A DNA stretch of 64,000 nt. It comes from JBNGOQ01 sp050589645. Its GTDB lineage: Bacteria > Bacteroidota > Bacteroidia > Flavobacteriales > Flavobacteriaceae. The stretch is from contig NZ_JBNGOQ010000001.1 of NCBI RefSeq assembly GCF_050589645.1, positions 1 through 64,000 of the forward strand, in the 5' to 3' direction. Position 1 is the first letter of the stretch; every line of letters starts with the position of its first letter. A program made the translations under genes and the position numbers. This document shows positions 1 to 9,260 of this stretch, piece after piece. The notes beneath the pieces were generated by a model. That model ran no database searches and was not told the DNA's origin. It saw only the letters and a list, made by a program, of their open reading frames with translations.

Positions 1-3000
1 AGGAACCGTCGCCGCCCGCGGCGGCAACGGTGATATCGGTATCGGTGCCACAGGCCGTGATGTTCGGGGCCGTGGCAACCAAAGTAAGTTCTGGATCTAT
101 CGTGATGGTCGCCGTATCGGTACAATCCTTGCCATCACGAACTTCAATACTGTGCGTTCCTGGTGCTAAGCCAGTAAAAACGTTGGTAGCCCCAAAGACT
201 CCCCCGTTAAGACTGTATTCATAATTGCCGTCGCCCCCAGAAGTTACGTTTGCGGTCAAGGCAAGTCCTACCACAGCATCATAACAAGTGTCGTTGGGTA
301 CGATCTGTAAAACCGGCGCGACAGCGGGATCCAAATCAAAGTTGGTAGCTACCACGCAACCATTGGCATCCGTTACAGTGGCGTTGTAGGTGCCGGTCTG
401 TGTAAGTCCGGCAAAAGCGCCGGTGGTGTTGTTTACCACAGTAACACCATCGGGATAGGTAAGGCTAAAATCATTGCCGCCCCACCCACCGGTAGAAGTC
501 AAGGTCACGCTGCCATCGGAAACACAGGTAGGGTGTATTTCGCTGGCACTCAAGGTTAAGACCGCACTTGGGGCGGCCACGGTTACGTTAGCCGTATCCG
601 TGCAGTTGGTATCATTGTCGGTTACGGTAATCGTATAGGTGCCATCATCCAAATTGGGCAAAGGAATGGTAGTACTGGTTTCAGCGACACCATTAAAGGC
701 CGCTGGTCCCGTAACACTGTAATCATAGCTGGTATTAAAACCGGAAATTGTGAAGAGCACCTCCCCATCCGTATCGGTTAAACAAGTGATATTGCTTATC
801 AACTGCCCTACCACATTGATCGGGCTTACCGGAGCGATGGTATGGTCCTCGCTATAGGTACACCCCTTGGCATCGGTGACCTGATAGGTATAGGTTCCTG
901 GCGCCAAACCGGTAAAGACCGGATCGTTGCCGTTGTTGACCGCACTGGCCGCTGGGGCCGTGATTTCATAAATAAAAGGGGTGTTGCCGCCTATTACACT
1001 TACGGTTACATCCGAGGTGAGTGCGGGACAATTGGGCACGGTGGCCGCAAAAGTTAGGTCGGTCGGCGGGTTTAAGGGATCTAGGGTTATGGCATTGGTA
1101 ACAAAGGTACACCCGTTATCGTCCCTAATAGTAATATTGTATGTGCCATCGGTAAGGTTGGAAAAGGTTTCCGCCCCTGCACCGCTGACAAAGTTTACTC
1201 CATCAATGCTGTATTCATAGGGAGGAGTTCCGCCCGTAACACCCTGCGCTTCTATAATTCCATTTTGTAAACAGGTATAATCCTGTATCAATGCTGCGGT
1301 ACCTGTCACTGCGTCGGCGGGGCCACCAATGGTAAAAGTGTCCGTAAAATCACAAACGCTACTTCCCTTTCGCTGTGTCAGCACTACGGAATAGTTGCCT
1401 TGGGGCAAACCGGTAAAGGTTCCGGAGCTGTTGGTGGCGGTGGAGGTGTCAGGATAGGTCAGGGTGTACTCCACGCTATAACCGTTGGAGGTAACGATGT
1501 TGTAGGACACCGTTCCATCGGATGCCCCCAAACAACTTTCATCCGTTGTTACAACGGTATAATCCACAGAAGGCTCCAATACAATGGTCACTGTATTGGA
1601 AATGGCAGAACAATTGTTTCGGTCTACCACCACAAAAGTGTAATCACCAGGGGTCAAAACGTCAAAAATAACACTGGTCTGATAGGCCGAGGCCGGAATA
1701 TCACCTACGGTGGGGTATGAAATAACGGTAGTACCACCATCGTCCACAAAGGACCAAATGGCATAGTTGTGGGGCGTTTGGCCGCCTGTGGATTGCATTT
1801 GAATGTTACCCTCCCTACAAGTGATGTGTTGGGATATTACGGCCTGAAGGTCCAGATCGCTGTTGTCATTGATGGTCACCTGTTCGGTATAGGAACAGCC
1901 ATCGTCCGTTGTCAATAGGACATCATATACCCCAGGATTGAGATTTTGAAAGGTATAGTTATTGTCACTAGAAGGTCCAAAAGTATCCACTGAAGTACCT
2001 CCCTGCGATATTTCATAGTAGTACTGGGGCTCCACGTTTAAAGCCGAGATGGAAATCTCGCCCAAACCATTACAATCTGCATCTTGAGTGATGACATCCA
2101 CTTGAAAATCCCGCGTTAAAATACCGATATTGTCCAGTACAAAGACACAACCGTCCACAACACCTTGCTGGCGCATTTCAACCCGGTAGGCCCCGTTACT
2201 GTTGATGGTAAAACTGGGGCCGTTGTTGGCACTATAAGGCACCAAAACAGAACTATCTGTGGCATCCAAGAGTTGATACTCATAATCTACCGGCATATTG
2301 GTGACCGTTATGTTCCCAGGGGTGGTACAGATAAGGTCGGTGCTGTTGTATTGCGGGTCTAGCGGATTTTTAAAGATGTTGAAATAGAAGCGGGTAAAAC
2401 AACCGTTAAGGTAGTTGATGACCACTCTATATTCCCCGGCATCGGAGGCCAGAAAATCGTTGCCCGTACCCACACTGTTCCAGGTACAAGAAGCGTTCTT
2501 ATTGGCACAATCGGCTACAGATGCAGTACAACTAGCTTCATCCAGTTGTTCCCAGTCTATGCTGGTCGCATCTGGAATATTGATCGAAATGAGTTCGGTG
2601 TCATTGAGACCGCAAAGGAAAACCTTAGGCAGTTCGTCCCCATCATTGGGGCAGATTACAACCTCGCCCTCTACGGTATTGGTGGTATCATTGATCAGGG
2701 CGGTGATCGGATTGGTTTGTGTGGTACCGAAAAATACTAAGTTGATTATTTCTTGGAACCCTTTACAGGGGTCGGCCACCTGCTTGTCCACAATATAGGT
2801 GCCTATTTCAGAAACCAGCAGCGTGCTAGGGTCACCATCCGGATCTCCATCGCTAAGGACGGTGTCCCCAGCATCTATGAGGTTGTTCCCATTTTCATCA
2901 CGGTACCAGATATAATTATCAAAATTGTCCCCTGCATCCAGGACTGCAGTGTCCCCACAGAGCTCTACGGTTCGGTCAAAACCACAGGTAGAAAGGTCGT

Positions 3001-4603
3001 CCAACAAAAAATTGGTGGCCCCGGGCGTAACAAACCCACAATTGTCAAAGTCCGACACACTGGGGTCGTCCGTAATTTGATTGTCGTTTATAACACCTTC
3101 ATAGGTAGAATAGGCCAGGTTTTCGATTAGGTCCGTACAAGCATCCACAAAGTCAAAACAATTTGAGGCCACTTGCACCCGCATACGTATTGCTGAAGCT
3201 GGATCCCCTTCCTCTATCAGGTTGTCGGGGATGGTAAATACCACCGCACGTGTGGGTGCGTCATAGGTATAGGTTACCCCAGCAGGTAGTGTAATATTAA
3301 GTTCGTCCAAGGTAACATTAATGGGCAGTACATCCCGAATGGTGTAGTTGGTTCCATCATCGTTTCCAATATTCTGGAAAGAAAGTACATAATCCAACTG
3401 TTGCCCTAAGTTAACCCCTAAGCCGGTAATATCATTTCCGGCAATATCCTCTACCTTTTTCTCCAAAACAATGTTGGGCTCAATAATTTCAACGTTAAAG
3501 GAATTGAAAAAAGGGTAGTACTGATCTCCACTAGATGTAAATCTGAAAGTCGCTGCAGTTTCATCATTGGGTATGACAGAGTTTGCCGGGTTGCTCAGTA
3601 AGAAGATATCCGTGTCATACCCCAGGGTGTTAATACTGTTGGGGGTTCTATTGGTGGTCACCACGCCATCCAAGGTAATATTACTGTTAAAAAAATTGTT
3701 TGATGGATTGGTGGTGTTGCTAATGGTAGTAAACGAACCACTGCTATTGGCTCTAATGCGCATTCCATCACCGGTAATTCTATTGTCGCCCTCTAGGGCG
3801 GCCACACCTATGTTGGCATTTACGGGCCCCGAAGGGATGGTGTTAAACCCAGAATAGTTGATGTCCACACTTGGGTTTGCACTTCGTACCCTGGCAAAAC
3901 CATCAAAGGTGGTAATAAGTTTACCGGTAAGGTTGGGGTTTTCATAAACGATGATCAGGGTCCATCCGCCTGCGGCCCCACCACCCGGAGAAAGTGAGCC
4001 TACAACAGACCGTACATTGGCAACTGTGTAGTCTCCTTCGGGATTCGTAAGAGGTGTAACCAAAGCCGTAACATCTGCGTAACAGGCGTATGGGCTATTT
4101 TGCTGGGTGCTTGCATTTGTAAAGCCATCGAAAAGAATTTCATCGGCAACGACGTCCACATAGGTTCCTCCTGGAACCATAAATTTTACTTGGTTAAAAT
4201 CGCTTTGCCGGCCAGTTCCTACAGGATCTCCGGCGTTTGCGCTCGGATAGGTCGCGGACCAGTACAATCCTGCGTAACGGATGAGATTACAATCTGCTTG
4301 TGGGTAGGTTAAAGTGGCCGTACTGGAACTGAAGGTGGTTGGGTCACTGTCCACATCTATATATTGCATGTCCAACCAGTCGTTATACGTGGATGAATTC
4401 CCTGTCAGATCATAGGCGTCCTCCGGCTCCCCGGTGGCTGTTCCATCGTCACGGTTGACAATATTATTGGCTATAAAAGTAAGATCGCCCTTGATGTTAT
4501 CCTGGTATCTAACATCAAAGGTGTTGTATTCTTGCGAAAAGCCTGCATAGGAAAATAAACCGATACAGATCAGTAGGAGTACTTTACTAAGATTTGGTTT
4601 CAT
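1..4603 (-). CDS. Giant SprB-like repeat adhesin, 5' part only
   Basis: Probable cell-surface adhesin exported by T9SS; the frame stays open to the window edge, giving about 1534 residues without the C-terminus. It begins MKPNLSKVLLLICIG with a Sec signal peptide ending near GFSQ. Residues about 25-380 form an N-terminal region typical of long flavobacterial surface proteins, about 384-481 resemble the DUF11 repeat (LEKKVEDI..LGQQLDYVLSFQNIGND), and from about 835 there are roughly nine SprB-like/PKD-like repeats of 80-93 residues, each with a conserved Cys (xxTC) and a TYxxxVTDxxGC ending. The start overlaps the stop of the upstream SprF-like gene (TAATG at 4601-4605), so translation is probably coupled. 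SprB is the mobile gliding adhesin of Flavobacterium johnsoniae; that this protein serves gliding is inferred from repeats and neighbours. The missing C-terminus should carry a type B sorting domain. Confidence 0.85.
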   Translation of the reverse strand, partial: MKPNLSKVLLLICIGLFSYAGFSQEYNTFDVRYQDNIKGDLTFIANNIVNRDDGTATGEPEDAYDLTGNSSTYNDWLDMQYIDVDSDPTTFSSSTATLTYPQADCNLIRYAGLYWSATYPSANAGDPVGTGRQSDFNQVKFMVPGGTYVDVVADEILFDGFTNASTQQNSPYACYADVTALVTPLTNPEGDYTVANVRSVVGSLSPGGGAAGGWTLIIVYENPNLTGKLITTFDGFARVRSANPSVDINYSGFNTIPSGPVNANIGVAALEGDNRITGDGMRIRANSSGSFTTISNTTNPSNNFFNSNITLDGVVTTNRTPNSINTLGYDTDIFLLSNPANSVIPNDETAATFRFTSSGDQYYPFFNSFNVEIIEPNIVLEKKVEDIAGNDITGLGVNLGQQLDYVLSFQNIGNDDGTNYTIRDVLPINVTLDELNITLPAGVTYTYDAPTRAVVFTIPDNLIEEGDPASAIRMRVQVASNCFDFVDACTDLIENLAYSTYEGVINDNQITDDPSVSDFDNCGFVTPGATNFLLDDLSTCGFDRTVELCGDTAVLDAGDNFDNYIWYRDENGNNLIDAGDTVLSDGDPDGDPSTLLVSEIGTYIVDKQVADPCKGFQEIINLVFFGTTQTNPITALINDTTNTVEGEVVICPNDGDELPKVFLCGLNDTELISINIPDATSIDWEQLDEASCTASVADCANKNASCTWNSVGTGNDFLASDAGEYRVVINYLNGCFTRFYFNIFKNPLDPQYNSTDLICTTPGNITVTNMPVDYEYQLLDATDSSVLVPYSANNGPSFTINSNGAYRVEMRQQGVVDGCVFVLDNIGILTRDFQVDVITQDADCNGLGEISISALNVEPQYYYEISQGGTSVDTFGPSSDNNYTFQNLNPGVYDVLLTTDDGCSYTEQVTINDNSDLDLQAVISQHITCREGNIQMQSTGGQTPHNYAIWSFVDDGGTTVISYPTVGDIPASAYQTSVIFDVLTPGDYTFVVVDRNNCSAISNTVTIVLEPSVDYTVVTTDESCLGASDGTVSYNIVTSNGYSVEYTLTYPDTSTATNSSGTFTGLPQGNYSVVLTQRKGSSVCDFTDTFTIGGPADAVTGTAALIQDYTCLQNGIIEAQGVTGGTPPYEYSIDGVNFVSGAGAETFSNLTDGTYNITIRDDNGCTFVTNAITLDPLNPPTDLTFAATVPNCPALTSDVTVSVIGGNTPFIYEITAPAASAVNNGNDPVFTGLAPGTYTYQVTDAKGCTYSEDHTIAPVSPINVVGQLISNITCLTDTDGEVLFTISGFNTSYDYSVTGPAAFNGVAETSTTIPLPNLDDGTYTITVTDNDTNCTDTANVTVAAPSAVLTLSASEIHPTCVSDGSVTLTSTGGWGGNDFSLTYPDGVTVVNNTTGAFAGLTQTGTYNATVTDANGCVVATNFDLDPAVAPVLQIVPNDTCYDAVVGLALTANVTSGGDGNYEYSLNGGVFGATNVFTGLAPGTHSIEVRDGKDCTDTATITIDPELTLVATAPNITACGTDTDITVAAAGGDGS

Positions 4604-6714
4604 TAGGTCAGTAGGTTTGGTGTTACCCGCATAATCCACATTTTGTCATTATACGAGTCGTTCAGTTGGGAGTAGTAAGATATGAGTGCGTTGTTCCAAG
4701 AGCCGTGTTTCTTTAAATAGACATAGCGCCAGTTGTTTTTTGGGTTGATAAAATAACTGGCACTGAGCCCTCTGGAATTCAATAATTTTACGAATCGGTT
4801 GGCGTTTTTTGGGCTGGCAAATACATTGGCTATGATATAATAGCCACTGCCAACACCATTTATTTTGTAATCCCGGGCTGAAGGGTTTTGGGAAGCCACC
4901 TTGTCTTTTACGATGACATTCTTTTGCAAGACGTCCGTGCCGTATTTGGATGATTTCTCCTTGATCTTGTTCACATTCTCGGCATAGGCCTCATTGGAAT
5001 ATCTGTTTTGCACATTCATGATCCACAGGTCGCCATCGTAGCTGCCGTTTAGCTTGGATCTATGGGCCTGTAAGGCTTCCTGCCAGGTGTCATAACGGTC
5101 AAGGTATACGTATTTTAAACCGTTCTTGGGATTGTCAATATAATCGGCTTGCAGCCCCTGTTCGTTGAGCCCATCTATAAATTTGTTTAAATAGTGCTCT
5201 CCCCGATACACATTGGCCACTACATAATAGCCATCGGTTACTCCATCCAGATCTCTGAATTTTTGGCTTTTAACCTGTTTGCGCTGGGCTTGTTTTGTTT
5301 TGTTTTGGGTGCTTGTACGGTCTTTTTTTGCTGTAGGGTAGACCTTGGTGGGCGCTTGGTTGGCCACAAGGACATCCTTTCTTTTTATACCGTTTGTTTT
5401 AATTCCATTGGAACCTGCTGTGTGATGGGTTGAGGCCTCATCCACAGATGTTTCCGTTTGTGCAAGTTCTGAATTGGCTCCGCTTTGGTCATTGTTAAGG
5501 AAATAGATCTGTTTGGCCTTTTCCTCCAGGTCCGGACGATCACCGTCCGTTTCTGAACGGACCATGCGCATCACCATTTCGAAGCGTCGCTCCAAGTCCT
5601 TTTGTCGGTTGGCCTCCAAAGAGTCCTGACGGAACATCAGTTCGGCCAGAATAGCGTCATTTTCCTGTAGGCGCTGTTTTAATTTTTCAATTTCCTCGTC
5701 CTTGGATGCCAAGGATCCATTGCTGTTTTCATCGGCATTATTTTCCACTACCTCATCCGGATTGTCCTCCAACATGACCCGATCTTCGGTAAGATTGGGA
5801 GTAAAGGAATAGGCAAAGGAAATTTCATGGGTCAGCCCAAAATTGTCCAGGCTATTCGAAAGGCCTTTTTCCATGGTGTAGCCCAGGGACAGTTTACGGT
5901 TTAGATTAAAACCAAGACCTGCAGAGGCGCCATAAAAATCGTCATACCCGGCCTGTAACCACCCAATTTTTGGGAGGTCAAAAATAAGGCTGCCTCCAAG
6001 GGTGATATCCCCTTCGCCCACTTTGCGAACACGCGCCAAAGGCATTAAGCGTCCGCCTTCCAGCACACCGTCACCATTTTCAAAGTCGTAGGTGTATTGC
6101 AAGTGCCCGGAAAAGGTCTTTTCATTGAAACTGGTAACCGATTCACTGGTCTTTAAGTTGTAGTCAAACAAGTTTTCCGCTAAAAGACCGAAATCAAATT
6201 TGTCATAGGAAAGGTTAAACCCGGGCTGAAAGGACAGTAAATTACTGTCTTGAAACCCATTTAACAAAGGGTCTACCTGCACGGGGTTGGCCCTACTCTC
6301 GTCAAAGCCACTATTGTAATAGGAAATATTGGCCCCAAAGGTAAAGTTGCTTTTGTCGCTTAGTTTTATGCCGTAAGCATAATTGGCAAGGACACCAAAA
6401 TTGGTGATGATCCCTTCGCGTTGTGTGTATAAGCTAAGTCCCAAGCCGGTGCGGTCGTTGATACGACCGCTGTAGCTTAGGAAGTAGGTCTGGTTGTTGT
6501 CATCAAAAGATACCGATTGGTTTCTATGAAACAAATTAATGTAAGAGTTGTTCTCCCTAACCGTTGAAAAGGTGGGGTTGATCAAGAACCTGTTGAATTT
6601 CAGCAAGTTCTGAGCAGGCACATCATAGGCGACGAAAGGGCTGTCTTCCTGAGCACTGGCGGTAATCAGTGACAGCATAAATAATACGATGTATATGGAA
6701 CTTCTCTTTAACAT
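4603..6714 (-). CDS. PorP/SprF-family outer-membrane protein with two C-terminal SPOR-like modules
   Basis: 703 residues. Signal peptide (MLKRSSIYIVLFMLSLITASA) followed by a PorP/SprF beta-barrel domain at about 25-310, which in T9SS systems helps secrete and hold SprB-type proteins at the outer membrane. Residues about 330-385 are a charged coiled coil (EEIEKLKQRLQENDAI), then a low-complexity linker, then two homologous modules of about 75 residues (about 491-568 and 621-700). These read DGYYVVANVY..INDNPKNGLKYVYLDRY-like and GYYIIANVF..INPKNNWRYVYLKKH, each ending in LWIM/MWIM plus a V. They look like SPOR domains, which bind denuded peptidoglycan in other proteins. Ordinary SprF proteins are about 330 residues, so more than half of this one is extra. 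It lies 6 bp after the SprC/D-like gene and overlaps the SprB-like start by 1 bp. PorP assignment is strong; peptidoglycan binding is inference. Confidence 0.88.
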   Translation of the reverse strand: MLKRSSIYIVLFMLSLITASAQEDSPFVAYDVPAQNLLKFNRFLINPTFSTVRENNSYINLFHRNQSVSFDDNNQTYFLSYSGRINDRTGLGLSLYTQREGIITNFGVLANYAYGIKLSDKSNFTFGANISYYNSGFDESRANPVQVDPLLNGFQDSNLLSFQPGFNLSYDKFDFGLLAENLFDYNLKTSESVTSFNEKTFSGHLQYTYDFENGDGVLEGGRLMPLARVRKVGEGDITLGGSLIFDLPKIGWLQAGYDDFYGASAGLGFNLNRKLSLGYTMEKGLSNSLDNFGLTHEISFAYSFTPNLTEDRVMLEDNPDEVVENNADENSNGSLASKDEEIEKLKQRLQENDAILAELMFRQDSLEANRQKDLERRFEMVMRMVRSETDGDRPDLEEKAKQIYFLNNDQSGANSELAQTETSVDEASTHHTAGSNGIKTNGIKRKDVLVANQAPTKVYPTAKKDRTSTQNKTKQAQRKQVKSQKFRDLDGVTDGYYVVANVYRGEHYLNKFIDGLNEQGLQADYIDNPKNGLKYVYLDRYDTWQEALQAHRSKLNGSYDGDLWIMNVQNRYSNEAYAENVNKIKEKSSKYGTDVLQKNVIVKDKVASQNPSARDYKINGVGSGYYIIANVFASPKNANRFVKLLNSRGLSASYFINPKNNWRYVYLKKHGSWNNALISYYSQLNDSYNDKMWIMRVTPNLLT

Positions 6715-6720
6715 TTTTGG

Positions 6721-8979
6721 TTAACGTATAATGGTTATGGTTCCCTGCTTCAAGACTTCTTGTGCATTCCTTATTTTATAGAAGAACACCATGTTTTGTT
6801 TCGGGAAGGCCGTAGAGGACTGCGGCCAGTTATTTTGATAATTAAATTCATTCAGTATCTCTTCACCCTGATCGCTATAAATGATGATATTTACTTCAGG
6901 GTCGTTGGAGTACGAATTGGGAATGACCCACAAGTCGTTTATGCCATCGCCGTTAACGGTGATTACATTGGGCACCTTAAAAGTGTCCAGGTATTCCGCG
7001 GTGAGTTGTCTTACCACTTCGCAACTTCCTACAGTGGCTATCAAGACGAAGTTGCCTTCTTCCGTGAACGTGTAGGAGTCTGTGCTGCTCAATAGTGTAT
7101 TGTTGACATCGAACCACTGATAGGCGGTTCCTCCGCTTGCGGTAACAGTCCGTGAACTGCCCTCTGGGAAGACCACATTGGCAGGGGAATCCATGGTAAT
7201 AGAGGAATCATCAAAAGGCGATATAACCACCTCATTGGAAATAATATCACAGCCTCCCCTAGAAACTACCAATCGGTATGTTCCAGTGGCGTTTACAGCG
7301 AGCGTAATGTCGGTCGTGCTTAGCACTGCCCCATCTCGCTCCCATTGAAAGCTTTCCCCATTAAGGTCCAGGGCGCTATCCATGCTTACGGGATCTCCTC
7401 CCGCGCAATAGACCAAACTGGTACTGGTAATGCTAATATCTATATTGACCCTGAGTTGCACGGGCAATTGGTTTGAAGTAGCATTATAGGTGCTCAAAAC
7501 ACCATCTACTTCATAGCTTCCGTTTTCACTCGTATCGGTTAGACTAATACTGTTTGATGTGGCACCCCCAATGTTTACTCCATCTTTCTTCCATTGATAG
7601 ACAAAGCTGTTCACTAGACTGCTGGTAACATCGGTCCTGCTGCCGTCCGAAGCCACCGCATTTATAGTGGCTATCTGCAGCACAATACTGGTATTTCCGC
7701 AGGCGGTATAGGAGGTGGCATAGTCGGCAATAAGCTCAAAAGAGGCCGGTGAAACCACCACAGTGGCATCGGAATCTATGGAAGTGGAAGAACAAGATCC
7801 GCCGGTGAGGCTAACGCGCACAAAGTAGGTTCCTGTTTCCGTATCGTTAACGGTTATGCTGCTTCCGGTTGCACCGGAGACCGGGTTTCCATCCCTATAC
7901 CATTGGTAGGTTGGAGCCGAAGCATCGGTGGTAACGCTTAAGGTTTGGGGCTGTCCTGGGAGCACCACCAGATTGGCGGCGTTCACTCGGGTTACTGTGA
8001 AATTTCCTGCATTGGTGATCGTTATGGCAGCAGAACGCTCAACACAAGCGCCGGTACCAAAGATCTCTACCTGGTAATCGCCTTCGAAACCTGCGACCGA
8101 TGCATCTACGGTATAACTGTCATCGTCTACCGTTGGTGTCGTGATGGCCGAACCGTCCTTAAACCAGGTATAGGTAAGGCCCTGCCCGGTAATGTTGGCT
8201 TGTAGGATTTCTGTTTCTCCGCTGCACAAAGCGGTCTTTGTGGGAGGATTAATGGCAATTCCCAAGCTGCTTCCCGTGGATACATCAATAAGGTTAGACA
8301 GTGTATTTCCAGATCCCGAACAGCTACCATAATCAATTTCAGCATTGTACATTCCTGCTTGGGTAGCAGAGATCGATTCGCTTTTTTCACTTAAAAGGGT
8401 GCCGCTTCGGTACCAGTTGTACTGATAGGTACCGGCGTTTGGAAGGTCGTAAACCTCCAAAGTGATGGAATTTCCATCACAGACCTGAGCGGTACCATCG
8501 CCAAAATCGGCTTGCCCCGATTGTCTAATGGTAAGACCGGTGTCCACGTCTATATAGTACATGGCGTAGGGGTCGGAGACAGGGCTTGTCATGGCCGGAC
8601 TGGTGCTCCTTACCCGCATGCGATAGCCTTCTCCCCTAGTTGTCGTGGGAATGGCCATTTGAAACTCAAAGTCGAAGTTGGTGTTTTTATCACTTAGCCG
8701 GGCCAATTCTACGGCACTGCCGAAATTGCCACTGGCATCAGATAGTTCCAGTATAAATTCATTATCACTGTTTACCAAGGGAGGCCCCCAGGTAAAATTC
8801 ACAAAGTATTCGTTAAAAGTCGAGGAAGCACATGCCGCCGTCCAGGGGGAGTTACCCGCCAAGTTGGGATTGTCAGCTGGTATTGGCTTGTTAAGAACCT
8901 GTGCTGCCACCTGAAGGGTGCCCAGCATGAGAAATACAACCAATACGAAAGGGATTCTGTAAAATAGTTTTCGTTTCAT
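6721..8979 (-). CDS. SprC/SprD-like secreted protein with type B T9SS sorting domain
   Basis: 752 residues. Signal peptide (MKRKLFYRIPFVLVVFLMLG, cleavage near VAAQ). Residues about 50-150 (FVNFTWGPPLVNSDNEFILEL) match the N-terminal region seen in SprC/SprD-type gliding proteins; the middle is a string of Ig-like/PKD-like domains with recurrent YQWxxDG and GTYxVxV motifs; the last ~85 residues are a gliding-associated C-terminal domain (VNGDGINDLWVIPN..NIIIYSDQGEEI..FPKQNMVFFYKI), the type B sorting signal of T9SS. The usual TPNGDG is VNGDG here. It is the first gene of the three-gene minus-strand adhesin operon, 6 bp ahead of the SprF-like gene. Exact paralogue (SprC or SprD) cannot be decided. 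No clean TAnnTTTG box was found in the 281 bp upstream, which it shares with divergent glnS. Confidence 0.85.
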   Translation of the reverse strand: MKRKLFYRIPFVLVVFLMLGTLQVAAQVLNKPIPADNPNLAGNSPWTAACASSTFNEYFVNFTWGPPLVNSDNEFILELSDASGNFGSAVELARLSDKNTNFDFEFQMAIPTTTRGEGYRMRVRSTSPAMTSPVSDPYAMYYIDVDTGLTIRQSGQADFGDGTAQVCDGNSITLEVYDLPNAGTYQYNWYRSGTLLSEKSESISATQAGMYNAEIDYGSCSGSGNTLSNLIDVSTGSSLGIAINPPTKTALCSGETEILQANITGQGLTYTWFKDGSAITTPTVDDDSYTVDASVAGFEGDYQVEIFGTGACVERSAAITITNAGNFTVTRVNAANLVVLPGQPQTLSVTTDASAPTYQWYRDGNPVSGATGSSITVNDTETGTYFVRVSLTGGSCSSTSIDSDATVVVSPASFELIADYATSYTACGNTSIVLQIATINAVASDGSRTDVTSSLVNSFVYQWKKDGVNIGGATSNSISLTDTSENGSYEVDGVLSTYNATSNQLPVQLRVNIDISITSTSLVYCAGGDPVSMDSALDLNGESFQWERDGAVLSTTDITLAVNATGTYRLVVSRGGCDIISNEVVISPFDDSSITMDSPANVVFPEGSSRTVTASGGTAYQWFDVNNTLLSSTDSYTFTEEGNFVLIATVGSCEVVRQLTAEYLDTFKVPNVITVNGDGINDLWVIPNSYSNDPEVNIIIYSDQGEEILNEFNYQNNWPQSSTAFPKQNMVFFYKIRNAQEVLKQGTITIIR

Positions 8980-9233
8980 AAGTAGTGCAGTTTTGAGCCC
9001 CTGTGGTTTATCTTTCAGATTTGGGTTGGAACAACACGTAAAACGTTACGGTTTTTCCGGTGCTAGGGAAGCCAAAAATGCAATAGGCTTTGGTTTACCT
9101 AGTATCCAACAACAAATATGACATATAATTACATGGTGGAAAATATAATGTTGTAGCGGCATTTAAATATGTTGTGAAATGCATTTATTGTATGGTGAAG
9201 GCTTTTTATAGACTGTGATCACTGCATTTTTCC

Positions 9234-9241
9234 TACATTTG
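9234..9241 (+). promoter_or_regulatory. -7 promoter box for glnS
   Basis: TACATTTG is a perfect match to the Bacteroidota -7 consensus TAnnTTTG and lies 19 bp before the glnS ATG. No convincing -33 TTTG was seen. Confidence 0.65.
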
Positions 9242-9260
9242 TGCCTTAAATTTATAAGCT

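Noticed and set aside
842..4312. Plus-strand frames over the adhesin gene
   Set aside because: They are antisense to one continuous minus-strand frame with a signal peptide and repeat motifs.
9040..9060. Small hairpin (CGTAA/TTACG) upstream of glnS
   Set aside because: Five-base stem, no further pattern; likely chance.
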